Shown: positions 44,710 to 57,350, numbered from the stretch's first letter. The stretch: DNA of 64,000 nucleotides from Nymphaea colorata (GCF_008831285.2 NC_045142.1:14387354-14451353), one strand, 5' to 3'. Numbers and translations: made by a program. Notes: generated by a model not told the origin, from the sequence alone.

Positions 44710-44787
44710 CTAACTTCTTTGTAGGTTTAATGAAGAAAGGAACGTCGTCTAACTTCTTTGTAGCTTTAATGAAGAAAGGAACATCGT
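44710..44787. repeat. 39-bp tandem duplication
   Basis: CTAACTTCTTTGTAG begins at 44710 and 44749. Both copies continue to AAGGAACRTCGT with two base differences. Confidence 0.93.
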
Positions 44788-46278
44788 TTGCCAAGATAAT
44801 TCCTAGGAAACCTTACATTTTGCTATGCGTACAACAGAATATAGAGATTATCTGATAAATGTTAACTGGGTGAACAGATAACGTACGTTGGAGCTACTAT
44901 GCTTCAAAAAAGATGCAAGACAAGTACAAGAGAGAAAAAAGAAACGTTGTTTAACAGTAATGTTAGTTATAGCACCAAAAACAAATAAAAAAGCACCTAG
45001 ACCTGAATATTTTCATTTGAAGACAACTCATCCAGATTAGAAGGCATTGTGTTAATCAGTGCCATTAAAATTGGTCTGAACAGGGTGATTCGAATCGAAA
45101 CAGTGGTCAACCTATTCAATTGAGTCACCGGTTCAATTGTGTCACGTGTCAATTTTCAAATACTTTTTGTATTATTTTTTAAAAAATCTTTTTATTTATT
45201 TTGTTTTGTTTACATTTTTTTCCAAAAAAAATGTTATTTTAAATATTTTTACTGATTCAGCTAAAAATGCAACCTCAGCATTTCAGCTCCTAAATTGATT
45301 CTTACAGTACTGGTGTTAACCAGTACAAAACTAGAGGTCTACCACTCTTTTACATAATTTCCTGGAAAAGTATTTAAGCTAAATTACTTTAAATTGGAAA
45401 TTTTTTCTATAAGAGTTTGCTAAAAAAAAGACAGTTATAACATGGAAAATTCAGTGCCTTGGCAAAAAATGTTCGCAAGCTGAAACGCCAAAGCTACCTA
45501 AACCAAATGCGTATCCTTCATCAAACATTATTGACGAACAAAATGGCAGTCTCTCAATATGCCTCTTTCATTCAACAGTTATGATTGTTGGCGAATGCAT
45601 ACAGCATTGTTGTCACAGCATAACTTTTTAGGTCCTTGGAACATATCCTTCCACATGTCAACCATCTGCTTCAGCCGTACTACTACTATTGTTCTAGAGA
45701 TTGCTCATGATTTTGTTTTGATGGTAGAAAGAGAACTTTTGCTTTACACCTACCGGACATAAAAAATGACTTTGGGAAAAACAAACAAAGCAGGTTGGCA
45801 ATTATTTGGGTCATCCACATGTAGAATTATTTTGTGATACTAACTCAAATGATTAAGATGAAGGTAAAAGTAAGCCTCTAGATGGGAATCTCTTAAGAAA
45901 TAAAATAAGCCACAATACAATAGTCATCTGAACTATTACTGGAGAGTGTTGGAATTAACTAGTTACACGATGGTCATATGAATATCAGAAGCAAAAGGTT
46001 CTTCATAGTCTAATTTTATAATCTTAAGCATACCATCCATTTGGAAAGTAGCCTAGATTCATGTCTTGCAAGAACCTCACCAAAACTTTTAGTTTCAACT
46101 TTTTGTGCAGTCATTAGCTTCTTTCCTATGTGCAAATATTTTATTTTTTTGGCTAAGACTTCTATAAAGTTTGTGGTCATTTACGAGCATCAACTTTCAA
46201 CTTCATTGTTTCCAACCAACAAGGGTAATCTTTGGGTTCCTCATAGGTGGTAGGTAGGAACGGCTAGCAACTAGGCAT

Positions 46279-46810
46279 TTTTTATATTGTGAAGGTAACA
46301 ACTCATAACATACAAATCCACTTGAGATTCTAGGCTGTAGCTAAAATCTTCTAGACCAGGTTCATCTATTTTCTAGATTATGGGAACTTTCTTCTTGTAA
46401 GCTCTGTATACCCTATAACAGAAAATTTTGATAAATGTTTTGGGTCCAATGAGTATACTTATGGTTTCACTCAGAAATCCATTTTCAGCATTAATATCCC
46501 CTAAATCTCAGAAAATACTATTCTTCTCTTCAAGAAAATATCGACAAGGCCACCATGTTTTATACTGTGAAGATAATGACTCAACATACCAACCAAGTTG
46601 AGATTCTTGGTTGCTATTGAGATCTTCTAGATTAGGTTAATTTCTTTCTAATTTATGGGATTTCCCTCTTCTAAGCTTTAGTATACTCTGTAAAAGGAAA
46701 TTGATCATTGTTCTTGCTCCAATGAGTATACCTTCTTGTTTCATTCAAAATCCATTTTCGCACGAAGATCCCTTAAATCATCAAGTTCTTCTCTTCAAGA
46801 GAACTATCTT
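46279..46810. repeat. Diverged tandem duplication, period about 277 bp
   Basis: Copy 1 (about 46279-46540) and copy 2 (about 46556-46810) share in order: TATA-TGTGAAG, ACTCA-ACATAC, GTTGAGATTCT-like, ATCTTCTAGA, CCAATGAGTATAC, AATCCATTTTC and TTCTTCTCTTCAAGA. Divergence is high with small indels. Confidence 0.8.
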
Positions 46811-47588
46811 GAAGAACTATCAACACAATGGCCATCAAACTTATACAACAAAAGGGAAAAAAACATTGAACTTCTTTTGTTTTAGATCCTTTAAAGTTTC
46901 AAGCCTTTTTCATTTCAATCAATGTCATAAATTTGAAAACATAGAGCTTGTAACATGGGCAACCTTTTTTTCTGTATGTCCAGGAGAAACATATGGTATA
47001 GGCCCACAAGACAGCGTGTCAATTTGGTAATTTATTAAAAAATATTTACGACTAAACGCTCTTATTTTTCAGTTCTATAATTTTTCAACAGGAGATGGGT
47101 TATCCACTGAGAAGGAAAGCATTCTATTATCAAGTAAATTGACATGAATTTAATACAGCATAGCACTTTACATGCATCTTCAAAGACAAATTCTTGTGTT
47201 TCATACTTTCATTTATGTATTATCATATTATGTTTTCCATCATGAAACTATTTTGCTCAAAACTATTTAGATAAGACCTATAATGAGAAATTCCATTGCT
47301 TCCAAGAATCTTTCTAAGTTGATTTGATGTATATTTTTTGGAGTCAAAACTAAAGTTCACAGTGGATGAATTAAATTATTGTTCTTTTACCATGTTCTAA
47401 ATTTTGTCGAAATGTGTGGAGACTTTGAATTTCAAAAAGATCGAACTATGTATAGTATAACAGTCTATAAAGTAACAAAAACAGATACTCCTTTGGATAG
47501 AATGTATGCAGGAATCATTAAATCCGAGTGCACAAATCCAAATGTCTTTTTGACAAAAAATTCCACATTTCAAATGGAAAAATTAACT

Positions 47589-48430
47589 TTGCAGCACCAC
47601 AGACTGGAACCAGCATAAGAATTTCCCCTAACGAGAACAAACCGGTTCTTGTTAAGAAGTTGAATCATGACAAGATCAAAGACCAAAGACGGAAGAGTTT
47701 GCATTATCATTGCAATGACAAATGGACCCCTGGCCACCAGTGGAAACAACTTCACATACATTTAGTAGAGGAAATCTATACTTCTCATAATGCACCACCA
47801 GAAAACTCACTACATGCTTTAACAGGGATAATTTCACCCAACTGATGAGTAACAGGGATATTAAAGGGGCATCTAGTCAAAATATTGATTGACACCGGCG
47901 CTATGCACAATTGTGTGACCAGACTGCCAAACAATGTGGCTGGATCATTTTGAAGCAGCCCTAATTCAAATTCATGGTTGTCAATGATAGTTCACCATAA
48001 TGTAAATGGCGGTGCCTGAAGGAAATTTTGGACATCCAATAACAGAAATTCGAGGCGGAATTGTATCCTTTGGAAATGAAAGGGATCGATCTTGTATTGG
48101 GCATGCAATGGCTGCAGAAATTGGGCAGCATCGAACGGGATTTTGTTATCATGACAATAAATTTCAAAGGGGCAGCAAGGGAAGGGGGTATGCAGGCGAG
48201 CCACCATGCCGTCAACCACCTTCTGGGAGGAGTGCAGTCTACTGAAGTGAAGGACAGTATCTCTGAGACAAACGGAGATGCTGCAGCAATGGAGCCAACT
48301 TCAAGCTCAGCTGAACTCCTGACAACCCCTACATAGGGATGATTACCTATACAGCCATGTTGTCTTTGTGCTTTCTTTGTGCATGCCTTGAGGACAAGGT
48401 AAAGGTTTAAAGGGAGGGGTAATTGGTAGG
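47589..48430 (+). pseudogene. Ty3/gypsy retrotransposon remnant: gag zinc knuckle and protease
   Basis: A degraded zinc-knuckle region (HYHCNDKWTPGHQWK, about 47700-47750, lacking two of the usual cysteines) is followed by ENSLHALTGI. After a stop comes the aspartic protease block ILIDTGAMHNC (DTGA at 47891-47902), and in another frame MKGIDLVLGMQWLQKLG (about 48076-48126), the usual end of the gypsy protease. At 48385-48425 CTTGAGGACAAGG is followed by a purine-rich GGGAGGGG, like the element's 3' polypurine tract. The reverse transcriptase, RNase H and integrase are missing, so an internal deletion is likely. Several stops and frame changes make it non-functional. Confidence 0.75.
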
Positions 48431-48602
48431 AATTGGGTGAAAAATAGTATGTTAAATTAAATGACAGCAAAGGATAGTGTCATGATGCAATAAATTCAGT
48501 CGGGTCTAATGCTATTCCGATCCATTTTACTCAAACCACTCTATATAAAAGTTGCTGTTAATAGTTGAAGTCATCTTTAATTTCATAACCCTGACTGACA
48601 AG

Positions 48603-48641
<39 letters not shown>

Positions 48642-50658
48642 CTCCCTCTCATATTTCGCATGTTTATGGTTAACCTTCATTACACACGCCCTCTCCATAG
48701 CAAATGCTATCAGTCTTTCTGCATGTTAAGACTTGGCCTTTGTGCCTTACAACTGTGCTATTGCATTGTCATTCCAAAGCTATGTTGTCAAGGTGCCCAG
48801 GCAAGGCAGCACCTAGTGCCTAGGCAGGCCAAGGCAAGGCGTAGGCAAAGAAGGTGACCAATTTTTTTTTATTTTTTTAGTTACGTTAATATGTCAACTT
48901 ATTTTGATTAACTATTACTAATATTTGAAATGATGGAGAATAGTAATATAACAAGCATAAATAACTTAAACCATAAAAAATTAACTGCTTACGTCATTGA
49001 ATATGCAAAATCAATAGAAGAAGTGTAACATTACTCATTAAATGTCATTTATAAACGAAAAAAAAAACTAAATCTAATCTCCAGAACAAAGAATGTAAAT
49101 CCACAAGAAGGCTTTAATCCATCCATACTTAAAGAAAGACATAATATAATAAAAAAGACTAGCAATCCATAATAGTATACATATAAGTACATAACCATAC
49201 TAACGTATACATATAACAGGTACCACAATACTATATATTACATGACAGGCTAACAGTATATACATATAATATGTTGATGCAATACTATATAATAGGTATA
49301 ACAAACTGTACATAATAGTATATAGTATATACATATAACACATATTACAATACATATAATAACAGGAATAACAAATTGTATTACAATACAGTTTAACATA
49401 ATAGTGTATACATATAAGTTTATAACAGGTAGAACAAATTAACAATACATATAACTATATGATATAAGTACATAACATAACCATACTAATGTATACATAT
49501 AACAGACTAAGTGACTAACAGTATATACATATAATATAACAGTATACAACATAGTTCCAAACAAACCTTGTATTGCGGCTTGAGTTATTGGCTGGAAATT
49601 ACATGGCATTAGAGATTAGCTCTACAAAGAAATCAAGTAGGTGAACATTTTTTGGACTCTTTGGGAAGCATATTGATTTGAAGCTTCCTTCAGTTCATGA
49701 CGAAGATTAACTTGTTGCAATGACGACTAACAGATCTGAAATAATTGACAAGAAGACTTTTGAGATCCCTGAAGTTTTAGGAGTCAAATATAAAGATTGA
49801 TGGTGGAATTCCTTAAAATGATCGCACTCCTGTAGAAAGCTCTTTAGATCATTGATGTACGTAAGTATTATCAAGCCAGATATTACACATGCAGTGCATG
49901 TTGCTACTCAATTTCAACATGCTCACATGTGTGCAGTTTTTCCAAATTGTAAGATACAAACAAGGAGCAATTGACAAAGGGGTAATATCTTCATCTTCAT
50001 CCTTGAATTTAATTGTATTCACCGACTTCAGTTGGGGGCTGGCCCAAATAACTATTACTCCATCCCTAATTTTGTCTGCTAGGAAAAATCATTAATATCC
50101 TAGAGATGTAAAAAGTAGTAAGAGGTGTCACTTCCATAAACTGAAGCTGAATACAGATATATGACAGTAACTACAACAAAATTAGTCTAGCTTAAACTGT
50201 TGGTAGATAAAGTGGATATAGACTTAAAGAACCTACCAAGTTGTATTCTGACAATAAGAGTCAGGTATAATGCTTGCAATCAAACGTTTCAAAAGCATAC
50301 AGAGCATATAGAGATGACCTGTCGTTATGTCAAAGAGTGCTTAAAGAAAATTATTGATCTTCCTTATGCCTCATCAAAGCATCAACAAAAAAAGTTCTTC
50401 ACCAAGGTGCGTTATTCACCTAGATCCAAGGTGCTCTATTCACCTAGATTTATTTTCCTTCATAACAAACTTTCAGTTTCAGTCATTGCACCATAAGTGT
50501 AATGGGGGTACTAAAAATATCCATACAAGTAATGTGTGTCCAGGTAGAGATACAGCTTACTGTTACACACGTAGCTGTGTACAAGCAACACATAATTTCT
50601 ATCATATCTATATGAGTGCGTGATATCTATATGGGTGTGTATGTGTAGTATGGGTGTG

Positions 50659-50693
<35 letters not shown>

Positions 50694-50938
50694 TGGTACT
50701 GTTTTAATCTTTATTTTGCATTTATATTTTTTGTTCTAGACTTTGTGTGGCTAGCCTCAACACTGAACAGCTAGTGCTCTAGCCCACTTTGTGGTATGTA
50801 TCTACGCATTTATAAATGGTCTGCGTTTAATACAAAGTTATTTTTTATTCTCTGTACCTTCTGAACACAAGAATTAGCCATTGTGCCTCCCATGTGCCAT
50901 TGTGTTCAGTGCTTGTATTCAGTTATTGGCTGCAATTT
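48431..50938. other. Repeat-rich region without a recognised gene
   Basis: Begins with possible LTR-like sequence after the gypsy remnant (a CTATATAAAAG word at about 48541). It then has a (TC)n run (48608-48638), a CCAGGCAAGG/TGCCTAGGC repeat patch (48795-48850), a 400-bp patch of ACATATAACAGTATA-type words (49160-49560) and TA tracts (50655-50693). No gene is seen. Confidence 0.55.
49160..49560. repeat. Degenerate ACATATAACAGTATA array
   Basis: Words such as ATACATATAACAG, CATAATAGTATA and TACATATAATA recur irregularly through 400 bp. This produces the Tyr/Cys-rich ORF on the minus strand, which is not a gene. Confidence 0.7.
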
Positions 50939-50943
50939 ACAAA

Positions 50944-51196
50944 TGTTGACATATGTTGTATTTGGGTCACCTATCCGGGTCTAGATCTGGACCCGATCCA
51001 GTGTGTTACTGTTATGGCCCTACTTAACCTGTATAAACCCTAATTTCGGTGTGTGAATGAAAATCAAAAGAGAGAGAGTGCCTGGCTGCTAGTGGGCACC
51101 AGTCCTCCTCACCCGTGGTTTGTTCCCCCTTGTTGAGGGGTTTTTCCACGTTACATCTATGTTATTCTTTGTTCTCTCACTTTCACTGTTTCTACA
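50944..51196 (+). repeat. 5' LTR of the copia element
   Basis: 253 bp, TG...CA ends. It contains TATAAA at 51032-51037, a plausible promoter TATA box; the 3' LTR has TGTAAA at the same place. A GA run after AATCAAAAG is longer than in the 3' LTR. Confidence 0.95.
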
Positions 51197-51208
51197 TGGT
51201 ATCAGAGC
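51197..51208 (+). promoter_or_regulatory. Primer binding site (initiator Met-tRNA)
   Basis: TGGTATCAGAGC begins immediately after the LTR end. This is the usual plant copia primer site, complementary to the 3' end of initiator tRNA-Met. Confidence 0.9.
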
Positions 51209-51979
51209 CGACTGGTTCTGAATTACTGTTCAGTTTGGACGGAAAATCCGTGAACATTGTTTGAGTGGAGGATTTCCCGTTGCCTCCTTTCTGCCGCCGC
51301 CGTGAAGTTCCGGCATCTATCCCTGCATCGTCCGTCGTTCTCCACTCTCTCCCGACGCTCCTCACCATCTTTACTCTGTCGTGAGTTCCGATGAGGTCTG
51401 CCCAGATCCACCATCGTCGTTCGTGGTTTCTGTCTCCACTGCCCGACGGAGTCCGCTGTTGTGCGTGTCGCCCAAGGGTCGTCGTGGTTCTGCGCTCCTT
51501 CATTCAAAGGTTGAGAAGCTGTTGTGGAGCTCTGGCGCCTGTGCTCTGTTGCCATGGCCTACTAGCCGCCCTTTCCTGCCGTGCGTGGGGTGCCATCGTC
51601 CTGCTTTTGTCCTCCGCCCAGCGTAGCCAGTGTCAGTTGGTCGCCTCCCTCTACCAGTGGTGCCTGTCCGCCTGCGCCTGAGCTGCTGTCGCTTGGCCTT
51701 TGTCTGTCGTTCCCTGCTCGAGCTTCCAACTTCGAACAGTGAGATGCCTAAGCCTCGGCTATTGCTCGAGGCCCATTCTACCACTGTCCTCTCCCTGTTT
51801 TTTTTGTCATTGCCTGAGCCACGACTGTCGCTGCTCCCTGCTTCATCGCTGGTCCCTGCTTCAGCCGCTGCTCCCGGCTCCGCCGCCGCTTTACTGTCCT
51901 TTTGCCGCTGGTCCATTGCTGCACCGCTCCTGCACTGCTATTGTTACTGGGTTTCTTGCTACAATGTTGAATTTTGTTT

Positions 51980-52840
51980 ATGGCAGATTCTTCTTCTACG
52001 GTCAATATGGACCAGACTGATGTTGGTGCCTCTAGAACTAAAAATATTCCAGTTCAAGTTACTACTATTTGTTCGACCGAAGAAAACTACCTTCAATGGT
52101 CCGCTGCTATCACCATGGGGATCGCAGGTCGTGGCCGAATTGCTTATATAAACGGGAGGAAGATTGAACCGGCTGAGACGAATGTTGCTTGGGACACATG
52201 GTTTCTTGAGGACAACTAAGTTAAGACTTGGATTGTCAACTCTGTGTCCCCCGAGATTCAACCCCTTATTTTTCGCAAGAGGACTGCGAGGGATATGTGG
52301 GTTATACTTGAGCAAATGTATGGCCAAAAGAAGAAAGTTGTTCAGGTGTATCAGTTGATAAAGGATGTCTATTCTCTACAGCAAGGTGAACACTCAGTAG
52401 TAGATTCCTCATTCCTATGCTGCCTTGAAATCTAAGTGGGAGGAACTTGACTACTATTCTGATGACACTTGGGATTGTCCCCAAGATCAGGTGCGTCATT
52501 TAGCCAAAGAATGGGAGAATAGGTTGTTCCTATTTTTAGCAAGGTTGAATGATGACTTTGAAGGTGTAAGGAGTCAAATCCTTAAGTCTGACAGACTGCC
52601 TAGTATTGAAGATGTTTATTCCCGTATAGAGGTTGAAGAGCAACGACGACTTGTTATTACTGGAAAAAAGGGGGATCACATCTCGTATAATGAGAGGTCT
52701 GCCCTTGTTAGCCATGGCCTTGTAAGAGCTTCCTGACTTCCTCGCAAGTGCACTCACTACAAGAAGACTGGTCATACAGTGGATTTTTGTTGGGACCTCC
52801 ATTCAGAAAAGCAAAATAGTCGAGGGAAACCTTCCAATGG
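51980..52840 (+). pseudogene. Broken copia gag with zinc knuckle
   Basis: The frame starts MADSSSTVNMDQ at 51980, after a 770-bp leader, and runs through gag features (NYLQWSAAI, DMWVILEQMYG, VYQLIKDVYSL). A stop falls at 52217-52219, a +1-type frame change occurs near 52405-52425, and another stop lies at 52734-52736. The zinc knuckle at about 52746-52790 reads CTHYKKTGHTVDFC, so the second cysteine of the CCHC motif is Tyr. Gag would package element RNA; this copy cannot make it. Confidence 0.85.
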
Positions 52841-55800
52841 GAAAAAATTTATTTCTGACTCTACCAACTCTAGTGGAGGGAAAACCTCTATCTCTGCTGA
52901 ACAGATTCGTGAGCTTCATGCTTATCTAAGTCAGATTGATGTTGGTCAGGTCGAAGTGTCAGATGATGTGAAAGTTAACCATGCTCTGGCCATTTCTGGT
53001 CAAAAAGGTAATTCTTGTATGGACGAATGGATAGTTGACAATGGTGCCACCCATCACATGACTGGCAATCCTAAGCTTTTTCATGAGTATAAGCTATCTT
53101 TTGGAAAGGAACGTATTTCTCTTGTCGATGGTTCTTTTACCTCTGTGGTAGGAAAATAGAGTCTTTCTTTGATAAACAAATTTTTAGTGCATGGTGCCTT
53201 ACATGTTCCTCATCTTCCCTTGAATCTTTTATCTGTTAGCAAGATTACTAAGGAGTTGAATTGTGAACTCATATTCTCTGCAAATCGTTGTGTTTTGCAG
53301 TACTTGGTGACAGGGAAGAGGATTGGGATTGGTTTGGTGTCTGAAGGCTTATATCGACTTCCCATCTGTGTGGCCAATGCTCTTATGACAACAACTAGCA
53401 GAACCGAGAAGAAGAGAGAAGATTGTCTTCAGTTATTTTTGTATTGGCATGACGCCTTGGACATCTTCCTTTTGGAGTTTTGAAACAGTTATTTCCTGAG
53501 TTATGTTCTAGTTTAGACATATCTATGATATCTTGTGATGTTTGTCAGTTTGCTAAACATGTCAGGGCTTCATATCCTGTTTCCAACAGTCGTGCTAATG
53601 AAGTTTTTTCCTTGATCCATTATGATGTGTGGGGGCCTTCGGAAATTCATACTCGTTGTGGTTTTCAATATTTTATAACATTTATAGATGATTACTTAGG
53701 GAATACCTTTGTTTACCTATTGAAAGATCGTAGTGAAGTACCTCATGTCATAAAGACCTTCATTCTCCTTGTGGAGAACCAATATGGTGGTTTTGTTAAG
53801 ACTTTTCGGTCTGATAATGCTCGTGAGTATGTGTGTCAAGTTGTTGAGGATTTCCTTCGAAAAAAAGGGATTGTTCATGAGACATCTTGCAACTATACCC
53901 CTCCTCAAAATGGGGTCGCTGAGAGGAAAAATCGTCAACTGCTTAATGTCACCAGAGCCCTCTTGTTTCAAAGGAATCTTCAAAAACATTATTGGGGAGA
54001 TGTTGTTCTTACTAGTGCATAATTGATTAACCGCATGCCTAGTCGTGTGTTAAATGGGCGGACTCCCCACTCTATGCTTCCAGGGAATCGTCAACCCTTT
54101 CACCTCCCCCCTCGTGTCTTTGGGTGTGTTTGCTTCATTCATGATCACAGCCCTAATGTTAAAAAACTTGATCCAAGGTCAATCAAGAGAATATTTGTTG
54201 GGTATCCTCCTACTCAAAAGGGGTATAAATGTCTTGATCCTACCACTGGTCGTATTTACGTTACCAAGATGTCACATTCTTGGAACATGTCTCTTATTTC
54301 GGTGAGAATCCTCTTCAAGGGGAGAAGTCTATGTCAGGGGAAGAGTATTCTCCGAGTCAGGAAATTCAATTTACAGATTTCTTGGAGTACAAGCGGGAAG
54401 AGAGTCCACCGATTGTTGAGGTGCTTGAACATGAGAGGAATGAAGGGTGTTCCACTGGGACGGAAGAGGAATGTAATCGCTTGTTTGGGCAGGTGTACTC
54501 TAGGCGAAGAGTTCGTACAGATAAGGTGACTGATGGTGAGAATTCTACTCCTAATCCCAATCCTACTTCTTCCCTGGATGACTCAAGTCGTGCTCAGAAG
54601 AAACCTGTTGAGGAAGACATTCAGATAGAAACTGTTCAGACAGAAACTGAAAATGAGGAGCTTCTCATTGCCCTGAAAAAAGGTGTTAGGTCCTGCACCC
54701 AACACCCTATAAGTAACTTTGTGTCATACTCTAGATTGAGTACGGATTACAAATGTTTTGTATCATCTCTTTCTTTGGTTGTGATTCTCAGGACTGTTAC
54801 AAAGGCTCAGAGTGATCCCAAGTGGACTCATGCTATGCAAGAAGAGATGGAAGCCTTGGGCAGAAACCAGACATGAGAAGTGGTAGAGATCCCAAGCGGC
54901 TCATCTGGTTGGATCCAAGTGAGTCTACACCATTAAGTACAAACCAGATGGGAATGTTGAGAGGCACAAAGCTCGCCTGGTTGCCAATGGGTTTAGTCAG
55001 AAATATGGGATTGACTACTTGGAGACGTTTGCTCCTGTTGCGAAGATGAAGACTGTTAGAGTTATTATTTCTCTAACAGTGTTGAAGGAGTGAAAGATGT
55101 ACCAACTTGACGTTAAGAATGCTTTTCTCAATGGAGATCTTGAAGAAGAAGTGTATATGTGTATGCCCCCAGGATATGAAAAACCGAGACAATGTTGTAA
55201 ATTGAAGAAGGCTTTGTATGGGCTCAAGCAGTCTCCCTAAGCATGGTTTGAACGTCTTAGACTTGTAATGAGACAACATGGCTACAATCAAGGAAACAGA
55301 GATCATACTCTGTTTGTAAAGAGGAAGGAGGGTAAGGTTACTCTCTTGTTAGTCTATGTTGATGATATGATTGTTACAGGTGATGATGAAGATGAGATAA
55401 CAAGACTAAAGGGATTACTGGCTGCTGAATTTGATCTCAAGGACCTTGGCAAACTAAGATATTTTCTTCGTATTGAAATTGCTATATCAGGTACGACCCT
55501 TGTGCTAAATCAAAGGAAGTATACCCTGGATTTACTAAAGGAGACAGGAAAACTAGGATGTAAACCGGCTTCTACTCCTCTGGATGCTGAACACAAACTC
55601 AATATTAAGGATGGAGAACCTCTATGTGAAGAAGCTAAGGGGAGGTATCAACGTTTGGTTGGAAGATTGATCTACCTTACTCTGACTAAACTTGATATCA
55701 CATTTACTGTAAATGTGATGAGTCAGTTCATGCACGCGCCTACAGATACTCACTTGAAGGTTGTCGACAGAATCTTGTGTTACTTGAAGAGGAATCCTGG

Positions 55801-56270
55801 CAAGGAGCTTCTATATGTGAAACAAGGGCCGATTGAGATTGAAAGGTATTCAGATGCAGACTGTGTTGATACTAGAAGATCTACTTCAAGATACTGCTAC
55901 TTGGGGGGAAATCTTGTTGTTTGGAGGAGCAAAAGACAAGATGTTTGTTTCCGCTCAAGTGCAGAGGCTGAATATAGGGTTGTTGCTACTGGAGTGTCAG
56001 AATTACTGTGGTTAAAAGTATTACTGACTGATATTGGGATAGAGATAGAAGGACCTATGAAGATGTATTATGATAACAAGTCCGCAATCAATCTGGCCAA
56101 CAACCCTGTGTTACATGACCGAACAAAGCATGTCGAGATTGACCGTCACTTCATCCGGAAGAGAATTGATGCCAGAGAGTTGATTCTACCATATATGAAA
56201 TCTGAAGACTAAACTGCTGATGTTTTGACTAAAGCCTTACCTGTGACTCAGTTTGAGAGAAATGTATCCA
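52841..56270 (+). pseudogene. Broken copia pol: protease, integrase, reverse transcriptase, RNase H
   Basis: Protease motif WIVDNGATHHMTG at about 53028-53066 has DNGA where DSGA is usual, with a stop soon after (53157-53159). The pre-integrase region changes frame near 53465. Integrase (53480-54270) keeps the DDE positions (YDVWGP, FRSDNAREY, NGVAERKN) but has a stop at 54020-54022 and a frame change near 54280. Reverse transcriptase begins near 54830, with a stop and frame change at about 54874-54900, stops at about 55091 and 55238, and the catalytic YVDDM at about 55357-55371. RNase H is recognisable from SDADCVDTRRST to RTKHVEIDRHFIR, with a stop at 56210-56212. The longest intact stretch is 55268-56212 (314 codons). 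Confidence 0.9.
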
Positions 56271-56298
56271 AGTTGGGCATGTTTGACATGTATGTCCA

Positions 56299-56311
56299 AC
56301 TTAAGGGGGAA
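56299..56311 (+). promoter_or_regulatory. Polypurine tract of the copia element
   Basis: AACTTAAGGGGGAA ends directly at the 3' LTR start, where plus-strand DNA priming would occur. Confidence 0.85.
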
Positions 56312-56558
56312 TGTTGGCATATGTTGTATTTGGGTCACCTATCCAGGTCTGGGTCTGGACCCGATCCAGTGTGTTACTGTTATGGCCCTACTTAACCTGT
56401 GTAAACCCTAATTTCAGTGTGTAAAGGAAAATCAAAAGAGTGTGTCTCGCTGCTAGTAGACACCAGTCCTCCTCACCTGTGGTTTTTTCCCTCTTGTTGA
56501 GGGGTTTCCATGTTACATCTGTGTTATTCTTTGTTCTCTCGCTTTCACTGTTTCTACA
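56312..56558 (+). repeat. 3' LTR of the copia element
   Basis: 247 bp, aligned throughout with the 5' LTR. The differences include a shorter GA run, a missing T pair near the end, and TGTAAA in place of TATAAA. Confidence 0.95.
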
Positions 56559-56563
56559 ACAAA

Positions 56564-57337
56564 GATACCCATTTCTTTCCATATAACAACCTTCAATGTG
56601 AAGTGGCCTAAGTCTGAAACTTGAACAGGAGAAAAAGATTTAAATTGAGTTCTAGTGTACAACATGTTGATTTTTTATGTCCAAAGACAATCTATAAAGA
56701 GAACTGAGATAAGAAAACCTAAAGGGAAGTTCCAGCAAGAAACGGCTTCCTCAATCATGGGAGGTGTACCCGAATCCTTTTAATTATATTGATGATAACA
56801 CGAAGGACAAAATATGTACTGTACAATTTACAAAAACTACAAATATGCCACTACTCTTTAGAAATACACAGCTAGAGTGTATTTAACATACTGGATCGGT
56901 ATTGACCACGAATCCAATTCATCATATTAAAATGCCTTTTCACCCCCCTCAAGTTGTGCATGGCTTCAAACCATAGACAACTTGCCTTTCACTAGCCAAA
57001 ATCTTTCTTTTGTTAGTCTTTTAATTAAAAGGTTGGCTACTTGAACTTTGGTGGAAACAAACTCAGGTTCAATTTCTTTCTCCTCAACTTTCAGCCGAAC
57101 AAAGTGCTGGTCAATCTCAATGCATTTCGCACGCCTATGGTGAGCAGGACTGAATAACATGTTGATGGCACTCTAGTTATCTCATAGGAGACCACATCGA
57201 TAGATCTTCTCTCCAAATTCGGTCAAAAAATGTCTAATCCATGTAACCTTAGCAATTGCAGCCACCAATGCTCTGTCTTCAGCCTCTACGCTTGAATGGG
57301 CTACAATTTCTGTTTTCTACTGCTTCGTAATCTCATG
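56564..57337 (-). pseudogene. 3' end of a second copia element (RNase H end, polypurine tract, LTR start)
   Basis: On the minus strand, from 57337 down: AHSSVEAEDRALVAAIAKV (RNase H), then CIEIDQHFVRLKVEE and EFVSTKVQVANLLIKRLT, the usual copia pol C-terminus, with at least three stops before it. At about 56954-56940 the minus strand reads CAACTTGAGGGGGGTG, a copia polypurine tract, so the following TGAAAAGG (from about 56940 down) should begin a 3' LTR. That LTR runs to the insertion point of the younger copia element at 56563. On its other side the fragment is cut by the LINE poly-A end at 57338. Confidence 0.75.
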
Positions 57338-57350
57338 TTTTTTTTTTTTT
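57338..57350 (-). terminator. Poly-A tail of the LINE
   Basis: A run of 13 T on the plus strand directly follows the flank AATCTCATG and precedes GGTACATAGG. This marks the 3' end of the minus-strand LINE. Confidence 0.85.

Larger units (their letters stand above)
41259..47588. other. Intergenic region, no gene recognised
   Basis: Contains a (TA)n tract (41838-41906), a pyrimidine-rich tract (43480-43930), a 39-bp duplication (44710-44787) and a 277-bp-period duplication (46279-46810). ORFs such as 42151-42375 and 45559-45762 match no family I recognise. Confidence 0.5.
50944..56558 (+). mobile_element. Ty1/copia LTR retrotransposon, structurally complete but coding-dead, 5.6 kb
   Basis: Two LTRs (50944-51196 and 56312-56558) begin TGTTG and end TCTACA. 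A primer binding site follows the first and a polypurine tract precedes the second. Both ends are flanked by the 5-bp target duplication ACAAA (50939-50943, 56559-56563). The domain order zinc knuckle, protease, integrase, reverse transcriptase, RNase H is the copia order. Stops and frameshifts occur in gag, protease, integrase and reverse transcriptase. The LTRs differ by roughly 20 substitutions, mostly transitions, plus a few indels, so the insertion is not recent. Confidence 0.95.

Noticed and set aside
51192-51916. Several ORFs of 80-140 codons on both strands downstream of the copia 5' LTR
   Set aside because: They lie in the GC-rich untranslated leader of the copia element before gag and show no known domain.
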